Positions 37,722-49,193 of a stretch of 64,000 bases of DNA are shown in pieces. This stretch comes from Lepeophtheirus salmonis. Its lineage: Eukaryota; Arthropoda; Copepoda; Siphonostomatoida; Caligidae. Within the stretch, counting starts at the first letter, position 1. The number at the start of each line of letters is the position of its first letter. Location: contig NC_052136.2 of assembly GCF_016086655.4 (NCBI RefSeq), forward strand, positions 51,948,492-52,012,491, given 5' to 3'. The notes under the pieces were generated by a model. That model ran no database searches, was not told the origin of the DNA, and saw nothing but the letters and a program-made list of their open reading frames with translations. The position numbers were made by a program, and so were the translations under genes.

Positions 37722-38310
37722 CTCTTAAACGTGATCAACAAATTTCCATTAGGCCACTCCGAGCAGTTAGGCGTTTCCAGGACCACCACCTACGCCGTCA
37801 GTAAGTCTGAAACGTTGGAGAGGAGGAATGAATCTGGCAGAAAGGCCAAACTGGACCTTGATGAATTAAATAAAACAGCCCAGGCCATTCCTCTCAAGTT
37901 AATGAGAGACTACCCAAACATCTCGTGGTTTCCCACGGAAAAGTACATGGAGCTATCTAAAGAGTGGGTGGAAAGATCCTTTTGAGGGGGGAGATGCATT
38001 TGTCACTAGCAATGAAAGCTACCTATATCTTCCGTTGCAAAACTCCTTTGAATGTGTCTATTGATATCCTTTTTAACACTCCCCCTCCCCACTTACAGCT
38101 ATGATGGCAACCCTCTCGGCTACACATTTTGCGTGCATGTCGAAGGGACGGCCTACAGTGTCCGTCATCCAAACACCGATGCCTCCAAACCACTGTCTAG
38201 CAGCACTGTGACACTATGACAGAGGGACACATCTGTAGCAGGTAGCATGCCTTCTGCCACCACCCAGAAAGCCTAATTGCCGCTAAAGACGACCACAATA
38301 ATGATTAATA
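37722..38310 (+). pseudogene. Tc1/mariner relic with core deleted
   Basis: The 5' part (37722-37985) has a transposase-like helix-turn-helix in one frame (LGVSRTTTYAVSKSETLERR, then a GRKAKLDLDEL linker). The 3' part (about 38195-38300) reads MTEGHICSR, then CHHPESLIAAKDDHNND, which fits a mariner C-terminus of the form 'MTEDYI...FRHRLESIIAAKGGHIE'. The catalytic middle is gone, and the intervening GC-richer DNA has no catalytic blocks. The copy is therefore an internally deleted element. No ends were found. It is richer in G and C than its surroundings, which suggests a relatively recent insertion. Confidence 0.6.
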
Positions 38311-38469
38311 GAGCTCATACACACATCTATTTATAGTATTAATTGTTGTTGAGTTAGACAACTCAGAATAACATAACGACTCATCACAAATTTAAAATGT
38401 ATTTTAAAGGCATCATTTGTATTGATTTATCATTTTTTCATATTTTAAATACGCTTTATTGAATTTTTT

Positions 38470-38760
38470 TTATGTTATGTTACTCCAACAAATGAAATTT
38501 TGGATAAGTACCCATATGTATTTTGTACAGGGTTGAGTAGCAACACGTGAACTCTCGAGCCTCCTAACCTTCATGAGCTTTGTCAAAAGGTGACATGGGG
38601 TCATCGTGAATGAGAATAATTCCAATTCACCCTTCACGGGCTTCCTGGTAGTCCTTGTGGCCATGGAGAAGTTGTTGGTGAGGGGATTCATCGATTTGGT
38701 AGGGTCCTTCTTGATCTTCTTCTCCAAGCTGGACAAGAACTCCGATTCCACAAATTCACA
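38470..38760 (-). pseudogene. Mariner N-terminal transposase fragment
   Basis: A minus-strand open stretch of 93 residues begins ESEFLSSLEKKIKKDPTKSM, continues to a second helix-turn-helix-like part in MATRTTRKPVKGELELFSFT, and then MTPCHLLTKLMKVRRLESSR. The layout matches the 'DPTKSM...RTPRHLLTxxxKxxRLER' linker of the mariner relic at 29530-30590. The catalytic domain is absent, and the frame runs into unrelated AT-rich codons at its end. Confidence 0.65.
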
Positions 38761-39510
38761 TAAAATAATTTATATTTCCTGAAGTTTTTTTATATTGCTA
38801 CAAAATATAATATCCAAACTAAATTATTATTATTTCATACTTTTCATGTTTATATAAAAATATTATAAAGTAATTCTCTATAAATTTTATCGTTTTAAAT
38901 TGATGCAATTATGATTTATTTTTAATTATTAATACAGTAAACATATATATGTATTTCCATATTTTATAAGGGAATAAAGAATAAGTTTATATAAACAAAA
39001 ATACTCCTATTAAAAAAACAAATTATATCATGTAGGAGCACCAAACTCATACTGTTAAATTTTTTTCTTTAAATTATTTTTCTCGATATAAGTATTTTTA
39101 CATTTTAATATACATATAATAACGAGTGGATAACATAAAAAAATGATTCAAAAATTTTAAATTGTAATTACTGTAATCGTTTAACTGTTCATTATGTAAT
39201 TTAGTACTTTTCATTTTAGGGGGTTTCTTTTTTACATAGTTCACTAACAGTGTTATAAAATGGATGTTTAGTAACGGAGGGTTAGGAAAATTGAGCTTAT
39301 GGGAAAAATGGTGTCCCCTGGATTAAAAAGATTTCTACGAACTTATTTAATACACAATATTTTTTAAGTTAATTACATTTTTTGTTTCATAACTATTTTA
39401 GTCATCAAAACATTGACAAAATAAGCCTTCACAGGTAAAAAAAAAAAGAAGTATATAAATGAGTGCTCATTTCATGAATATAATATTACTTATAATAATT
39501 ATTACGTTAG
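38761..39510. other. AT-rich non-coding stretch
   Basis: Nothing recognised. Confidence 0.5.
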
Positions 39511-40074
39511 ACCTTTCCAAATTTTACCCTTTTTTTCAAACCTTTTAATATTTGACTCTTTCCCGTTTTCCAAGGTCTATAAAAACTAAATATACCCGTC
39601 ATTTGGACTTTGGAACACGGATATACATGCTGAATGGGCCTTGAAAATTTATTGTTGATGGCTCTAAAAATTGGCAAAAAAAAAATTGTTCGTATTCTTT
39701 TGACTAATGCCTTGCAATGGCTTAGCGTATATTAATGATATGGGGTTCAAATCAAAGGTATTAAACTGTGCTTTGATTTTTTTAAATATGTTATTAACCT
39801 TTATTTGTGCACATGGATAAGTTTTACCACAGATATTAAAAAATGCTGGTTTTTTAATTTTTTTCTATTTTTTCCCTGTCTTTTTAAGCATTTTCCTAAG
39901 TTATCTTGACGTATATTTATAAAACCACCAACGATAAATTTTCCAGGCCCATGCAACAGATATAACCACCGTAAAAATTCAAATGACTGGTAAATTTAGT
40001 TTTAATAGAGCCTGGAGAATGATAAAAAGTCAAATATTAAAAGCTTTGAAAAAAAAGTTAAAATTTGAACAGGT
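39511..40074. repeat. 564-bp foldback element (MITE) with about 165-bp arms
   Basis: The left arm (39511 to about 39675) and the reverse complement of the right arm (about 39905 to 40074) align throughout. Both begin ACCT and continue CAAATTTTA, TTTTAATATTTGACT, AAACTAAAT, CAGTCATTTG or CGTCATTTG, and GGGCCT(T/G)GAAAATTTAT. The spacer of about 230 bases is AT-rich with no open frame. Such a structure is typical of a non-autonomous foldback element. A transcript would form a long hairpin. No clear target duplication was seen. Confidence 0.85.
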
Positions 40075-41700
40075 ACGTGAGTTGTTGGCTTATAAATTTA
40101 AATATTTTTGAGCATTTGAGCAGAAGTTGAAAAGTGTGTTTCAATTCTCTTCCCATCTCATTTGACTCAAATAACTTTTTTATTTCATGAGGAAAAAAAT
40201 ATTTTCATTCGGGGAAGTTTTTTATTTTTCCACCAGGAGTTTTAAAAACAATTATTTTATATGTATGTATTGTAGATATGGTAGAATAATCAAATAACGT
40301 TATGTGTTTTGTATGAAATGGGAAAATTCCCTTTGTTCCCTTGAGTAGGAAATACTTTTTTTGATGGTAGATATAATTTGGAATTTCTTTTTGAATCCTT
40401 TTAACTAATTTTATTATACGGAACATATAATGGTTTTTAATTTGTGTGGAGGGGGGATTATTTAAATTTACAATTAATTTATGTAATATTGACGTCTGTA
40501 TTTGGTCTTTACTAAAAATATTGCATTTCATGCCATTTTTTTTATTTTCATGAATGTCAACATATGGGACTTCCCATACGATAATATAAAATTATATCCT
40601 TATATAAAACATCACCACTTACAAATATTGATATTTCATAAGAATATTTATACATTCAACCAGACTTACTCACATATCCCTACAAATATCCCATATTGAT
40701 ATTTCGTAAAGACATACTCATAAAATAAATGAACTATACTTTCTATTTTTTGTGACAGGTATTTTTTATTGCCAAATCATCAAAAAAAAAAACACAAAAG
40801 AACAATATAAAAAAAAATGTAGTAAATTATTTCCTATAAGTTATTATTGATTCACTAATTATAGATATAAGTATTATCTAGTTACTTTTAAAAATTATTA
40901 ACGTCGTCGAAAGTAAGCATTTTAATAAAAATTTAAAAAATATTTTGTAGATAATATTAAATTTTATATATTTTATCTTGATTGGTAATGCTAAAACATT
41001 TAAAAAAGTTATGAAAATATATTCAATTTAAGTTAACTAAGTTGATTACACAAGTAAAAAAAATATATAAAATAAAATATTTAATTTTAGTTGTAATTGA
41101 ATCACTGATTACAAATTATTTTTTTTGTTTCTTATCTAATTTTTGAGAATTTATTATGGAATATTTGACAATTTTTTACCCTTTCTTTTGGTTTGGAACA
41201 ACTTTTGAATTTGAAAAGAAAAAAATTGTATCTAATAAAGGAAGAAAAAAAAAAGAATTTTTGAAAATAAACTTGGGTGCTCTCATTTGTATTTGAAAAT
41301 TTTACAGTGTCACCAAGCTTATAAATAATTAGGTTATTTGAAACATGAAACAAAATAATAGTTATGGACTACATGCTATTAAACTTAAACTTTTTTTGCT
41401 TAAGATTTGAAAATAAAATAAAATGATTAAATTTAATTCGATATATAAGAACTCCATCATATTGTCAGCATTTTTTATCAAATTTTGAATTTAGATATGT
41501 GTTTTGAGCATAATACGATAACTTTTATACGTAAATATTTATATATTTGAATAGAAATGTGGAAAAATATTTAAAAAAAACATTATAGTTGTAAAAGTTT
41601 AAAAAAATCTTGAAAGATCGAATAACAGAAAAAGTTGACTGCAACGAGTTAAAGGAAGATTTTAAATACTAGTTACCTTTTATAAAAATTAATAATGAAA
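40075..41700. other. AT-rich non-coding stretch
   Basis: No gene. The open frames of 60-108 codons are rich in Ile, Lys and Phe without motif. Confidence 0.5.
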
Positions 41701-41708
41701 CAAAAATC

Positions 41709-42310
41709 TTAAGTATATATGTTATGAGCAATGTCAAAAATTAGGTATTTTTGCAAAATGCCCGTTAGAGTAATGGAGTATTCTAGTGGATTCAGATCTG
41801 GGCTCCGATGGGACCAAAAGTTCTTGGACCATAAGTTCATGTTACTACCCATCCACTCTTGTACAATATTGGTAGTATGGTAGGAGACCTGCACTGCTGA
41901 AATACGTACGTGACCTTTTTGGGCTTCTTCATTGTCTTTGTGATTTATGGGACCCTATTTTCCTTCAACATCATCAATTAGTCGGCTGCGAGTAGCCGGT
42001 ATCCAACAGGAAACCAAATTGAAGGCATTTTTTCTTCAGTTGATGCCACAACCCCCAAGATAATCACAGACGCTGGGTGTTTGGTCTTGGTAACTGTATG
42101 TTATTGTCAGCCTTTCCAATCCATTCCAACCGATCATTTAGCATGTTGTAGACGGGATCAATGGTAAACGTATTTTTTTCAAAGAAAAAAATTAACTGGT
42201 TGCTGTTGTGTAGAGTTCTTTTTAAAGTTGGGACATGAATTGCCTCGCAATTCTTCTAAGCGACTTTCCTCCAGGCATTTGGATGGCCTTGCCCACAATA
42301 CACCACAGTA
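41709..42310 (-). pseudogene. Tc1-like transposase fragment
   Basis: Minus-strand reading in order: a linker GKAIQMPGGKSLRRIARQFM (about 42230-42290), NTFTIDPVYNMLNDRL (first catalytic region, about 42125-42175, with the Asp-Glu-Lys damaged), a broken middle, then YHTTNIVQEWMGSNMNLW and SPDLNPLEYSI (third catalytic block, about 41775-41810). The block order and the well kept PDLNPLEYS identify Tc1. Frameshifts separate each piece. No ends were found. Confidence 0.7.
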
Positions 42311-43219
42311 AAACGCAAAATCAACAGGGATTACTAATCCATATTGTTTAAGCAAAACATGTTTGTTTGTTAATTGACACCTAACAACTGTGATCAATGC
42401 CGGATACTTCAACTAGTATATTTAAACTACAAAGCTAATAGACATGCACTGTTTTATATGACAAAAATATATTTTTTCTTCTATTTTGTTGCATTTATAT
42501 ATATTATTTCATTAATTTTCTTTTTCGTTATGTATACAATTTCAATTAATTTTCTTCTTCATTACTTCATTGAATTACAAATCGATAATTTTCATGACAT
42601 ATTTGGATAAATGTTGTGACCCAAATATTATCTGACAATAAAATTAAATTATACTACTAGTTCTCTTTCTTCTTGGAATGAAAACAAACAGTTTTATATT
42701 CAAGCAAATAATTTACTCGTTAAACTGACCAATTATAAGCAAATATTAATATCAAGTTGGTGGTGGCAATTTGCAGATAATGTCACCCAATGACATAAAG
42801 AATATTTAAAATTTTCACAAAGATAACGACGACATCTTTCAAAATGAAGAAATATAACAAAAAAAAAAGAATATATTAAAAAGCAATTTGACTTTTGTGG
42901 AGCAAAAACAGAAGATGGGAATAAGACTTATGTAAGTAATACATATTAAAACTATATAGCACCTGGCGAAATACCGTTTTAGCTTCCGTAGTTGGTGAAT
43001 TAGAGTATAATGTTATCCAAAAAAAAAAAAATCTAGGAAGTGGTCCGGATACCCATTGGCATCCATGATCACATCTAAATTAGGTTTAAAATTCGTAAAA
43101 CAATAAAAATAAAGCCCTATTTAAGCAATATTTTACATCTTTGGTTGACAGATAACTTCAGGTCTTTTATATTACTATGGCATATTTTGCAATATCTGGA
43201 CTAAAGTTGCCATCATACG
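42311..43219. other. AT-rich non-coding stretch
   Basis: No gene or element recognised. Confidence 0.5.
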
Positions 43220-43330
43220 TCATAGTTTTTAGGATGTAGTTGGGGCTCTGTGCAGGGCAAAGTTCTTTCAATCAAATGTTTATAATTGCCATTTGTTCTA
43301 GGACAAGTTACAGCTGTTTTTCTGTTTCTA
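43220..43330 (-). pseudogene. Tc1-like fragment resembling vertebrate-type Tc1 DNA
   Basis: The plus-strand run GGATGTAGTTGGGGCTCTGT continues as GCAGGGCAAAGTTCTTTC. This closely resembles, from memory, a segment of piscine/amphibian Tc1-like transposons read antisense to the transposase ('...GGGCTCTGTGCAGGCCAGTCAAGTTCTTCC...'). On the minus strand it would fall at the 'LDWPAQSP' catalytic part. The match fades beyond 43300. It is short and decayed, and the identification rests on memory only. Confidence 0.35.
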
Positions 43331-45187
43331 ACCTTTACCATACCAAATGTGCATTGCGGAAGACTGAATATTTTAATCTACCTCAGTCTTACTCTACCAA
43401 AATCCCAATCGAAATCCTTGTGTCGTTTCTATATATTTTTTATCGTTATGCGAGCCCCTGAACGTGTATTGTAGATGGGTCAAAAAAGTACATAACTTTA
43501 TTATTAAATATATATCTTTATCGATGAATAAAGAACTTAAAATATATTCAATTTGATTACTTTCAACAATCATATTCAATCAATATGATGTCAAAAAACC
43601 ATTAACAAAGGCTCTTAATAAAATCCAAGATCATGATGAAGACTGGAAACTTTTGTTGAATAGTTGGAAGCCTTCACCTCTAACTTCAGGTACTCAACGA
43701 TCATTCTGAACATCTTTTCAGGATCCAGTTAATCTCATTGCTTAATACATTTATTATTCCTCCATTAAACTTTATTTGTTGAATAATGTTTTATTATCGT
43801 TTGTAGGATTTCACCTTTTTTAAGTCTAAACTAATAGCTTTTTGGACGGTCAAATGGATCTACATATACTTTTTGTTTAGATTAAGATTCCAGAATGTTA
43901 TTTGATGCAAATTTTTAGTTTAACATCACAAATAAGGTTGGGGTTTCTTTCTTCAACTTGTGTAATTTTTCAACATTCTTGTTATTTTTTCCAACAATTA
44001 TAGCGACATGAACTATGCATTAGGAGTAATGCAGCAAGTTCTAGATGGTACAATAAGAGTTTTCTGCATGAGTTAATTCAACATTTGTATCTTTGCTTAT
44101 TATTTATATTAACATTGATTGATTATTTGATATGAATACTAAATTGCCCAATTTTTATATTTATAAATTTGTGGACCTCGGTTCAGTATTATACGTATAA
44201 GCTCCATAACTAGCCGTGAAGTCAGTTGATATTTTTGTTACAACCCTCTATGAAAAATGGACACTGCCATGAAAATAAACTACCTTTTTCTTGTCTTTGG
44301 GTTTCTACATTTTATTTGATACAAAAATATTAACCATATCATAAGACAACCAAGTTTTTTTTTCTAAAAAAGAATACTTTAGATCTTCATGACTACCATT
44401 TAGGAGAGGATTCACTAAAAATAGAATTCCATTATAAAATAAATGTTGTCCGTTCTATTATGATTATTGAAGATTAAAATTAAAAATATTTATTTTTTTT
44501 GGCCGATAAGTTAAGAGTTTTTAAAGTAAAAAAAACATGTATTTAGACATTATTCCAAACGCTAAGATTAAAACAATTAATTAGTATTACTACAACTTTT
44601 AATAAAATCAAATTTTATTTAATAAAATACGATTTAACAAACAAAATGCGGGAGAAGGTATTCAACAAGTATGATATAACTACTTTTATATAAATTTAAC
44701 GTTCCTAATTAATTGTAATAAAGGGTAATTAAAATCATATATACTGTATTAATAGGATTTGTACAATAAATTAATCGTTTTTGGCTCGTTTAATGAAGTT
44801 CACATTAAAAACAAGACAAAAATTAATAAAGATCCTTTATTTATCATCATTAAATATTATTTAATTTTTTAAACTAAAGGCTTATTAGACTTATTTACAA
44901 CAAGTAAGTAAATATTTTTATGATTATGATATATTCTGGTCATAAATTTTTGTTTATTACAATATAAATATGTTATTTATTGTATTAGATATATGTTGTA
45001 TCCACAATGCATATATGAATACAATATACTGATATCAAAATAAATATTCTAACTATGAAAAGAAAGAGAACAAAGGAAGTTGAAAAATATATAAAAGATA
45101 AGTACAAATCTAGGAGTCAATGGAAGATGATAAAATTATAAATAGTTATTAATTTTTTTGAGCAAACTAGACTGATCGATATTACTT
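43331..45187. other. AT-rich non-coding stretch
   Basis: Nothing recognised. Two overlapping 62-73-codon open frames at 43240-43474 have no motif. Confidence 0.5.
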
Positions 45188-45690
45188 CTAAAAACATCCG
45201 GCCTGAACAATGTGCTTGGGAATCGTGGCCTCCGATGGGCAGAAAATGGATCCTTTCTTCTTCAAGCCCAATGAAAAAATCAGACTGAGGCCTACTATAA
45301 GGTCCTGAAGTGGAAAATCTTGATCTGGCTGAAGGCTAACTATCCTGAAAACAATTATGTGTGAACCTAAGACGGTGCCCCCGCCCATAGGGCCTTGAAG
45401 ACACCGAACTTCAGCAAAGGAGCAATTTGCTGACTTCTGGGACACAACCCTGACCCTCTTCCAGTCCTGATCTCAATCCCCTCGACTTCAGTGTGTGTAG
45501 AGTCTTAGAGAGCTAGATTGGGAAGACATCACAAATAAATGTGCAGGAGCTCAAGGCCAGTATCAAGAAGACTTGGCTAATATATTCGACAATTATATTG
45601 TAGCAACCTGAGCCAAGTTCCGACATCGTGTGGAGCCTGTGACAGGGGCTGGACTATTGAATAATTCTTGCCAAGAATGATTGCTAAAAG
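45188..45690 (+). pseudogene. Mariner-type transposase catalytic-half fragment
   Basis: Plus-strand codons in changing frames read LGIVASDGQKMDPFFFKPNE, LKANYPENNYV, DGAPAHRALKTPNFSKG (second catalytic Asp), SPDLNPLDFSVCRVLES (third, about 45462-45512), LKASIKKTW and YIVAT-AKFRHRVEPVTGAG at the end. This is the middle and C-terminal part of a mariner-like transposase of the kind seen at 29530-30590. The N-terminal half is absent, cut at about 45185. It is noticeably richer in G and C than the surrounding DNA. Confidence 0.75.
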
Positions 45691-48300
45691 TTTTTCAATC
45701 ACACTTTTCATTATACTTTTCAAATAAAATGTTATGAAGGTTTTGGTTTTGCTTCTTGATCGAATTTCCCTGTCTCACTCTGTAGACATCTCTTACCTTA
45801 TTGTTTTTATGTTAAATGTAATTTCATAAATTATTATAAAGAATTTAATGCCTTTCGTTTTTTTCTTTTGAATATTAAAAACTTATTTTTTGAATTAATT
45901 TATTATCATGCATTAATTTTGAATTCATTATTTCAAGTAGCGTTTATATTGGTGTTTTCTTATTATTTTTAATATATTTATGCAAAATATATAACTGTCA
46001 AAGTTTTTTAAGTAAAAATATATATTTACATATAAATAACTATATAGCTTCACTGTTTGTGTGTATACAACCAATGATAATAATTTATTAAAATTTAAAT
46101 AGGACATTAGGGATTATTAAGTTGTACATGGGGCCATCTATTTGTTGCTGTGTTTCTTGTATGTTATTTATTTATGTGTATCGGAAGCATCATGTCTGGT
46201 TTAATGTCGTTCTGGTAATTTAGCTATGAATTAGACAGAGCTGGGGAGTATATAAAGTTTTTGGGTAAATTTGGGTTAACTACTCCTCTGATGGATAGAT
46301 TTAATTCGTTATTTTATAGCTATTGAGTAATTCAACAAAATATGTATCACATTTTTTTTAAATATTCTGTTAACAAAATAGAATTGACCTTTACCACATT
46401 TTTGACTTAAAATATCTCAAACATCCTCTGAATTTGAAATCAAAATATCAGTATAATAAAATATTAGAATGACAAGTCTGAGGTACTTGGGAGGATTATT
46501 ATTATTATTTTCCAATAAGGATAATAGTTCTTTATTTGATTTAATAATTACCTAAGGTGATTAATACTTACAAACATGAATATGAGAGTTGAGGTAGATA
46601 TAATAAATAATAATATTAATTAACAATCAACTCCTAGTAATATTTTGAAAGCGTGCAGTATATCACTTTCTCTTTTCTCCCCCTCCCCCAAAACAACAAC
46701 CAAACTGCAGTTTGGAAAAGAATGAACCTGTTATTAAATCTTTTGTCATGATAATAAATGCAAGACAATTTAAAAAACCAAAAAATATAAAACACACATA
46801 ATAATTAATATTGGTAGAAAATCATGAGAAGATAAATTCAAGACGCCTTCATTCACATATTCTCAACTTGGCATGGACGGTTTCTAAGATATCCATTAAA
46901 TAGAGTACATACTCTTCCAGCCTTACTGGAATAGGCATGAGTTTATTTTTATCTGTATATGTACTTTTATATGTACAACGTGTACTTTTGAAATAATATG
47001 TTCAATTATCAGGTTTTCTTTGTATTTCGATAACGTTGCTACTAATCAATCCAAAGCCCTGAGATCTGGCCGTCCTTTTCACGGATAATACAATCCACCA
47101 TTTTACAACAGGACCCACTTTGAGTAAAAATAAAACAAATGTAAGGAGTTTTTGAGAGTGTTATTTATTTTACATATATAAAATTAGACATTTATGTTTT
47201 TTTTTAACTTATAAAATTAAAGAAATCTGGGGATTTTAAAACCAATTAAAGTGTAATATTCATTATGATAAATGTAATTTATTACTTTTATCCGTGGAAT
47301 TCTCAGACCTGTGATCAAGAGTGGGTGGGGAGAATTTGTTACACCCTTTTTATTTTAATTATTGTTGTCAAACTTGTCAAAAAGTATATGGTCAAAATTT
47401 TGATTTTTTACAATTTGAAATAAATAATAAATGAAAAGTTTAAAAAAAAAAATCATTATTTGTTAATTTTAGTAACGAACTTTGATAAGGACTCCATAAG
47501 GAGAAAATAGTTTAAATTATCTTACCTAAACTATCAGACAACATTTTTGAATCTTTATAATACTTTAGTATCGATACTATGTCAAAATAGTAGAAATTTA
47601 TTTTTCCAAGTATAAACATTTCAATATATCTATTTTAAGCATATATTTTTTTATTTGACCATTTGAGAATTAAGATTAAATAACATTAGAAAAGGCACAC
47701 TTTTATTAAATAGCAAAAAAACTTGAGAAAGTCTGATAATGAATAAATTTTATGTTATATTTTTTTTGTGGATTATATAAAAGATTAGAGGAAATATAAA
47801 CATTTTATTTGATATTTCTACCTTCTATTGAGATTCCAAAAATGATCCAATATTTAAACCAAAGTCCAGTGCCGATGAAAGTAAACGACTCTTATTGTTC
47901 CGTATGATTATAGAGCAGAAAAAAAAGACATTTGAATTTTTACCAAAATATAGATATTTTATTCATTTGTTCTTGGCGGAATTTTGACAATTTTGACCTC
48001 CCTGGTAATTATTTATTTGCAGATTTGACGAAAATTGTATTACTGACAATTTCTAAAAAGCAGGTTGTATGTAATCTGCAGTATAATTGTATTTATAAGT
48101 GACAAACAAACTATTTATATTTGGCCTCCTGTATATATTTTAAAAACCAAAAATCATATTTGGTTTCTTTTGATTATCATTCCGGTTTTTTGCTCAGAAT
48201 CTAGGGATTAATTGGGTCTCAAACCTTCTGTTAATCCTGCATTTAATTATTCCATATATATAAGTATAAATTTAATAATATATAACATCCTCACATTTTG
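45691..48300. other. AT-rich non-coding stretch
   Basis: No gene. It contains an AT-rich background with a pyrimidine run near 46665-46690. Confidence 0.5.
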
Positions 48301-48302
48301 CC

Positions 48303-48754
48303 AATAAATCGAGAGCAAGTCCGGAGGATAAAAAGTGTTCAATATGTAAGAAAAAGACGGAGACATCATGTCATATTTTAAACTTTCTCCAAATGGTTTT
48401 ATTCATGTTGAGAGTGGTGGAGGACATAGTATGGTGCTACAACAGAGCGAGACTCACCCAGCTGGATTGGCTTGTCGTTACGTCTTCTTTTTATGAGGAG
48501 CGTCTCGAAATAGAGAACATAGTTTCTAAGGTCCATGAAGCATTTGAATTGAAATATTTCACAGGAAATCCGAAGCATCGAGTCGCCCTTAATATATATC
48601 ATGGACTCCTTCTCAGGTTGAGGCATACAACTAGCCAAATAATGGGTTTTTTAATCACACTGTTTACGAAAAGAATAAAACCAAAGAGCTTGGTTTCTTT
48701 CCTCTTGACATGCTTCTCTTTCCCCAAGAATTTTTGGGGAGATTTATTTGTTGG
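48303..48754 (+). pseudogene. Unassigned coding fragment with a C-x2-C...C-H motif
   Basis: A continuous plus-strand frame runs from about 48303 to the stop near 48819, including the 142-codon stretch from the ATG at 48393. It contains CSICKKKTETSCHIL (C-x2-C-x8-C-H), then a Trp/Tyr-bearing part (VVEDIVWCYNRARLTQL) and an acidic part (EERLEIENIVSKVHEAFELK). The Cys/His pattern with 'ET..H(I/L)L' resembles the zinc-like tail of some non-LTR retrotransposon polymerases. That is a weak analogy and no RT blocks are nearby. The last third runs into the inverted-repeat element at 48755, so any original end is lost. Confidence 0.35.
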
Positions 48755-49193
48755 TAGTGTTGTGTTGGTCCTTATTTATTCGGTCAAGTCCAGTCTTAGT
48801 GTCAGTCCTGTCGGTCTTTAGGACCGTCAGTCTTTGGGACCGGGTCTCTAGGACTGCCAGTCCTTGAAACCGGGCCTTAAGTCTCAGTCCTTGGAATTTT
48901 CATAGAAATATCTATGGTTTATTGAGCCAAATAAGACACATGAAATATTTATTAAGATTTTGCACATATCTTGCAAAAAATATTATATTTTTCATTATGA
49001 AATGTACATGATAATACGAACATTCCATATTGTTACTTGTTTATATAATTTATGCTGTTATATAACGGAATAATTAAAATGACAAAAAATACACTCCTTA
49101 ACGTAGGATCGATTTTACCTTATTAAAGGACCGATAAGTGAGAATGAACCGGACCGTGGTCTTCGGTCCTAAATAAGAACCAAGACAACAATA
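48755..49193. mobile_element. Small non-autonomous element with terminal inverted repeats (hAT-like?)
   Basis: The left end TAGTGTTGTGTTGGTCCTTA matches the reverse-complemented right end TATTGTTGTCTTGGTTCTTA over about 24 bases with four differences. Subterminal DNA is full of GGTCC/GGACC words (for example GGTCTTTAGGACC near 48815), giving much internal symmetry. There is no open frame. Length is 439 bp. The flanks (TTTGTTGG / CTTGTCTA) could be a decayed 8-bp duplication as in hAT elements, but that is weak. A possible relative lies at 7240-7520. Confidence 0.65.

Noticed and set aside
39718..39752. tRNA-like boxes: TGGCTTAGCG followed by GGTTCAAATC
   Set aside because: The two boxes are only 25 bases apart, too close for a tRNA, and the acceptor and anticodon stems cannot be formed. 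The site lies inside the foldback element's spacer, so a chance match or SINE-like debris is more likely.
40205..40699. Open frames of 108 and 65 codons on opposite strands
   Set aside because: They are AT-driven, rich in Ile, Lys and Phe, overlap each other, and show no motif or homology that I recognise.
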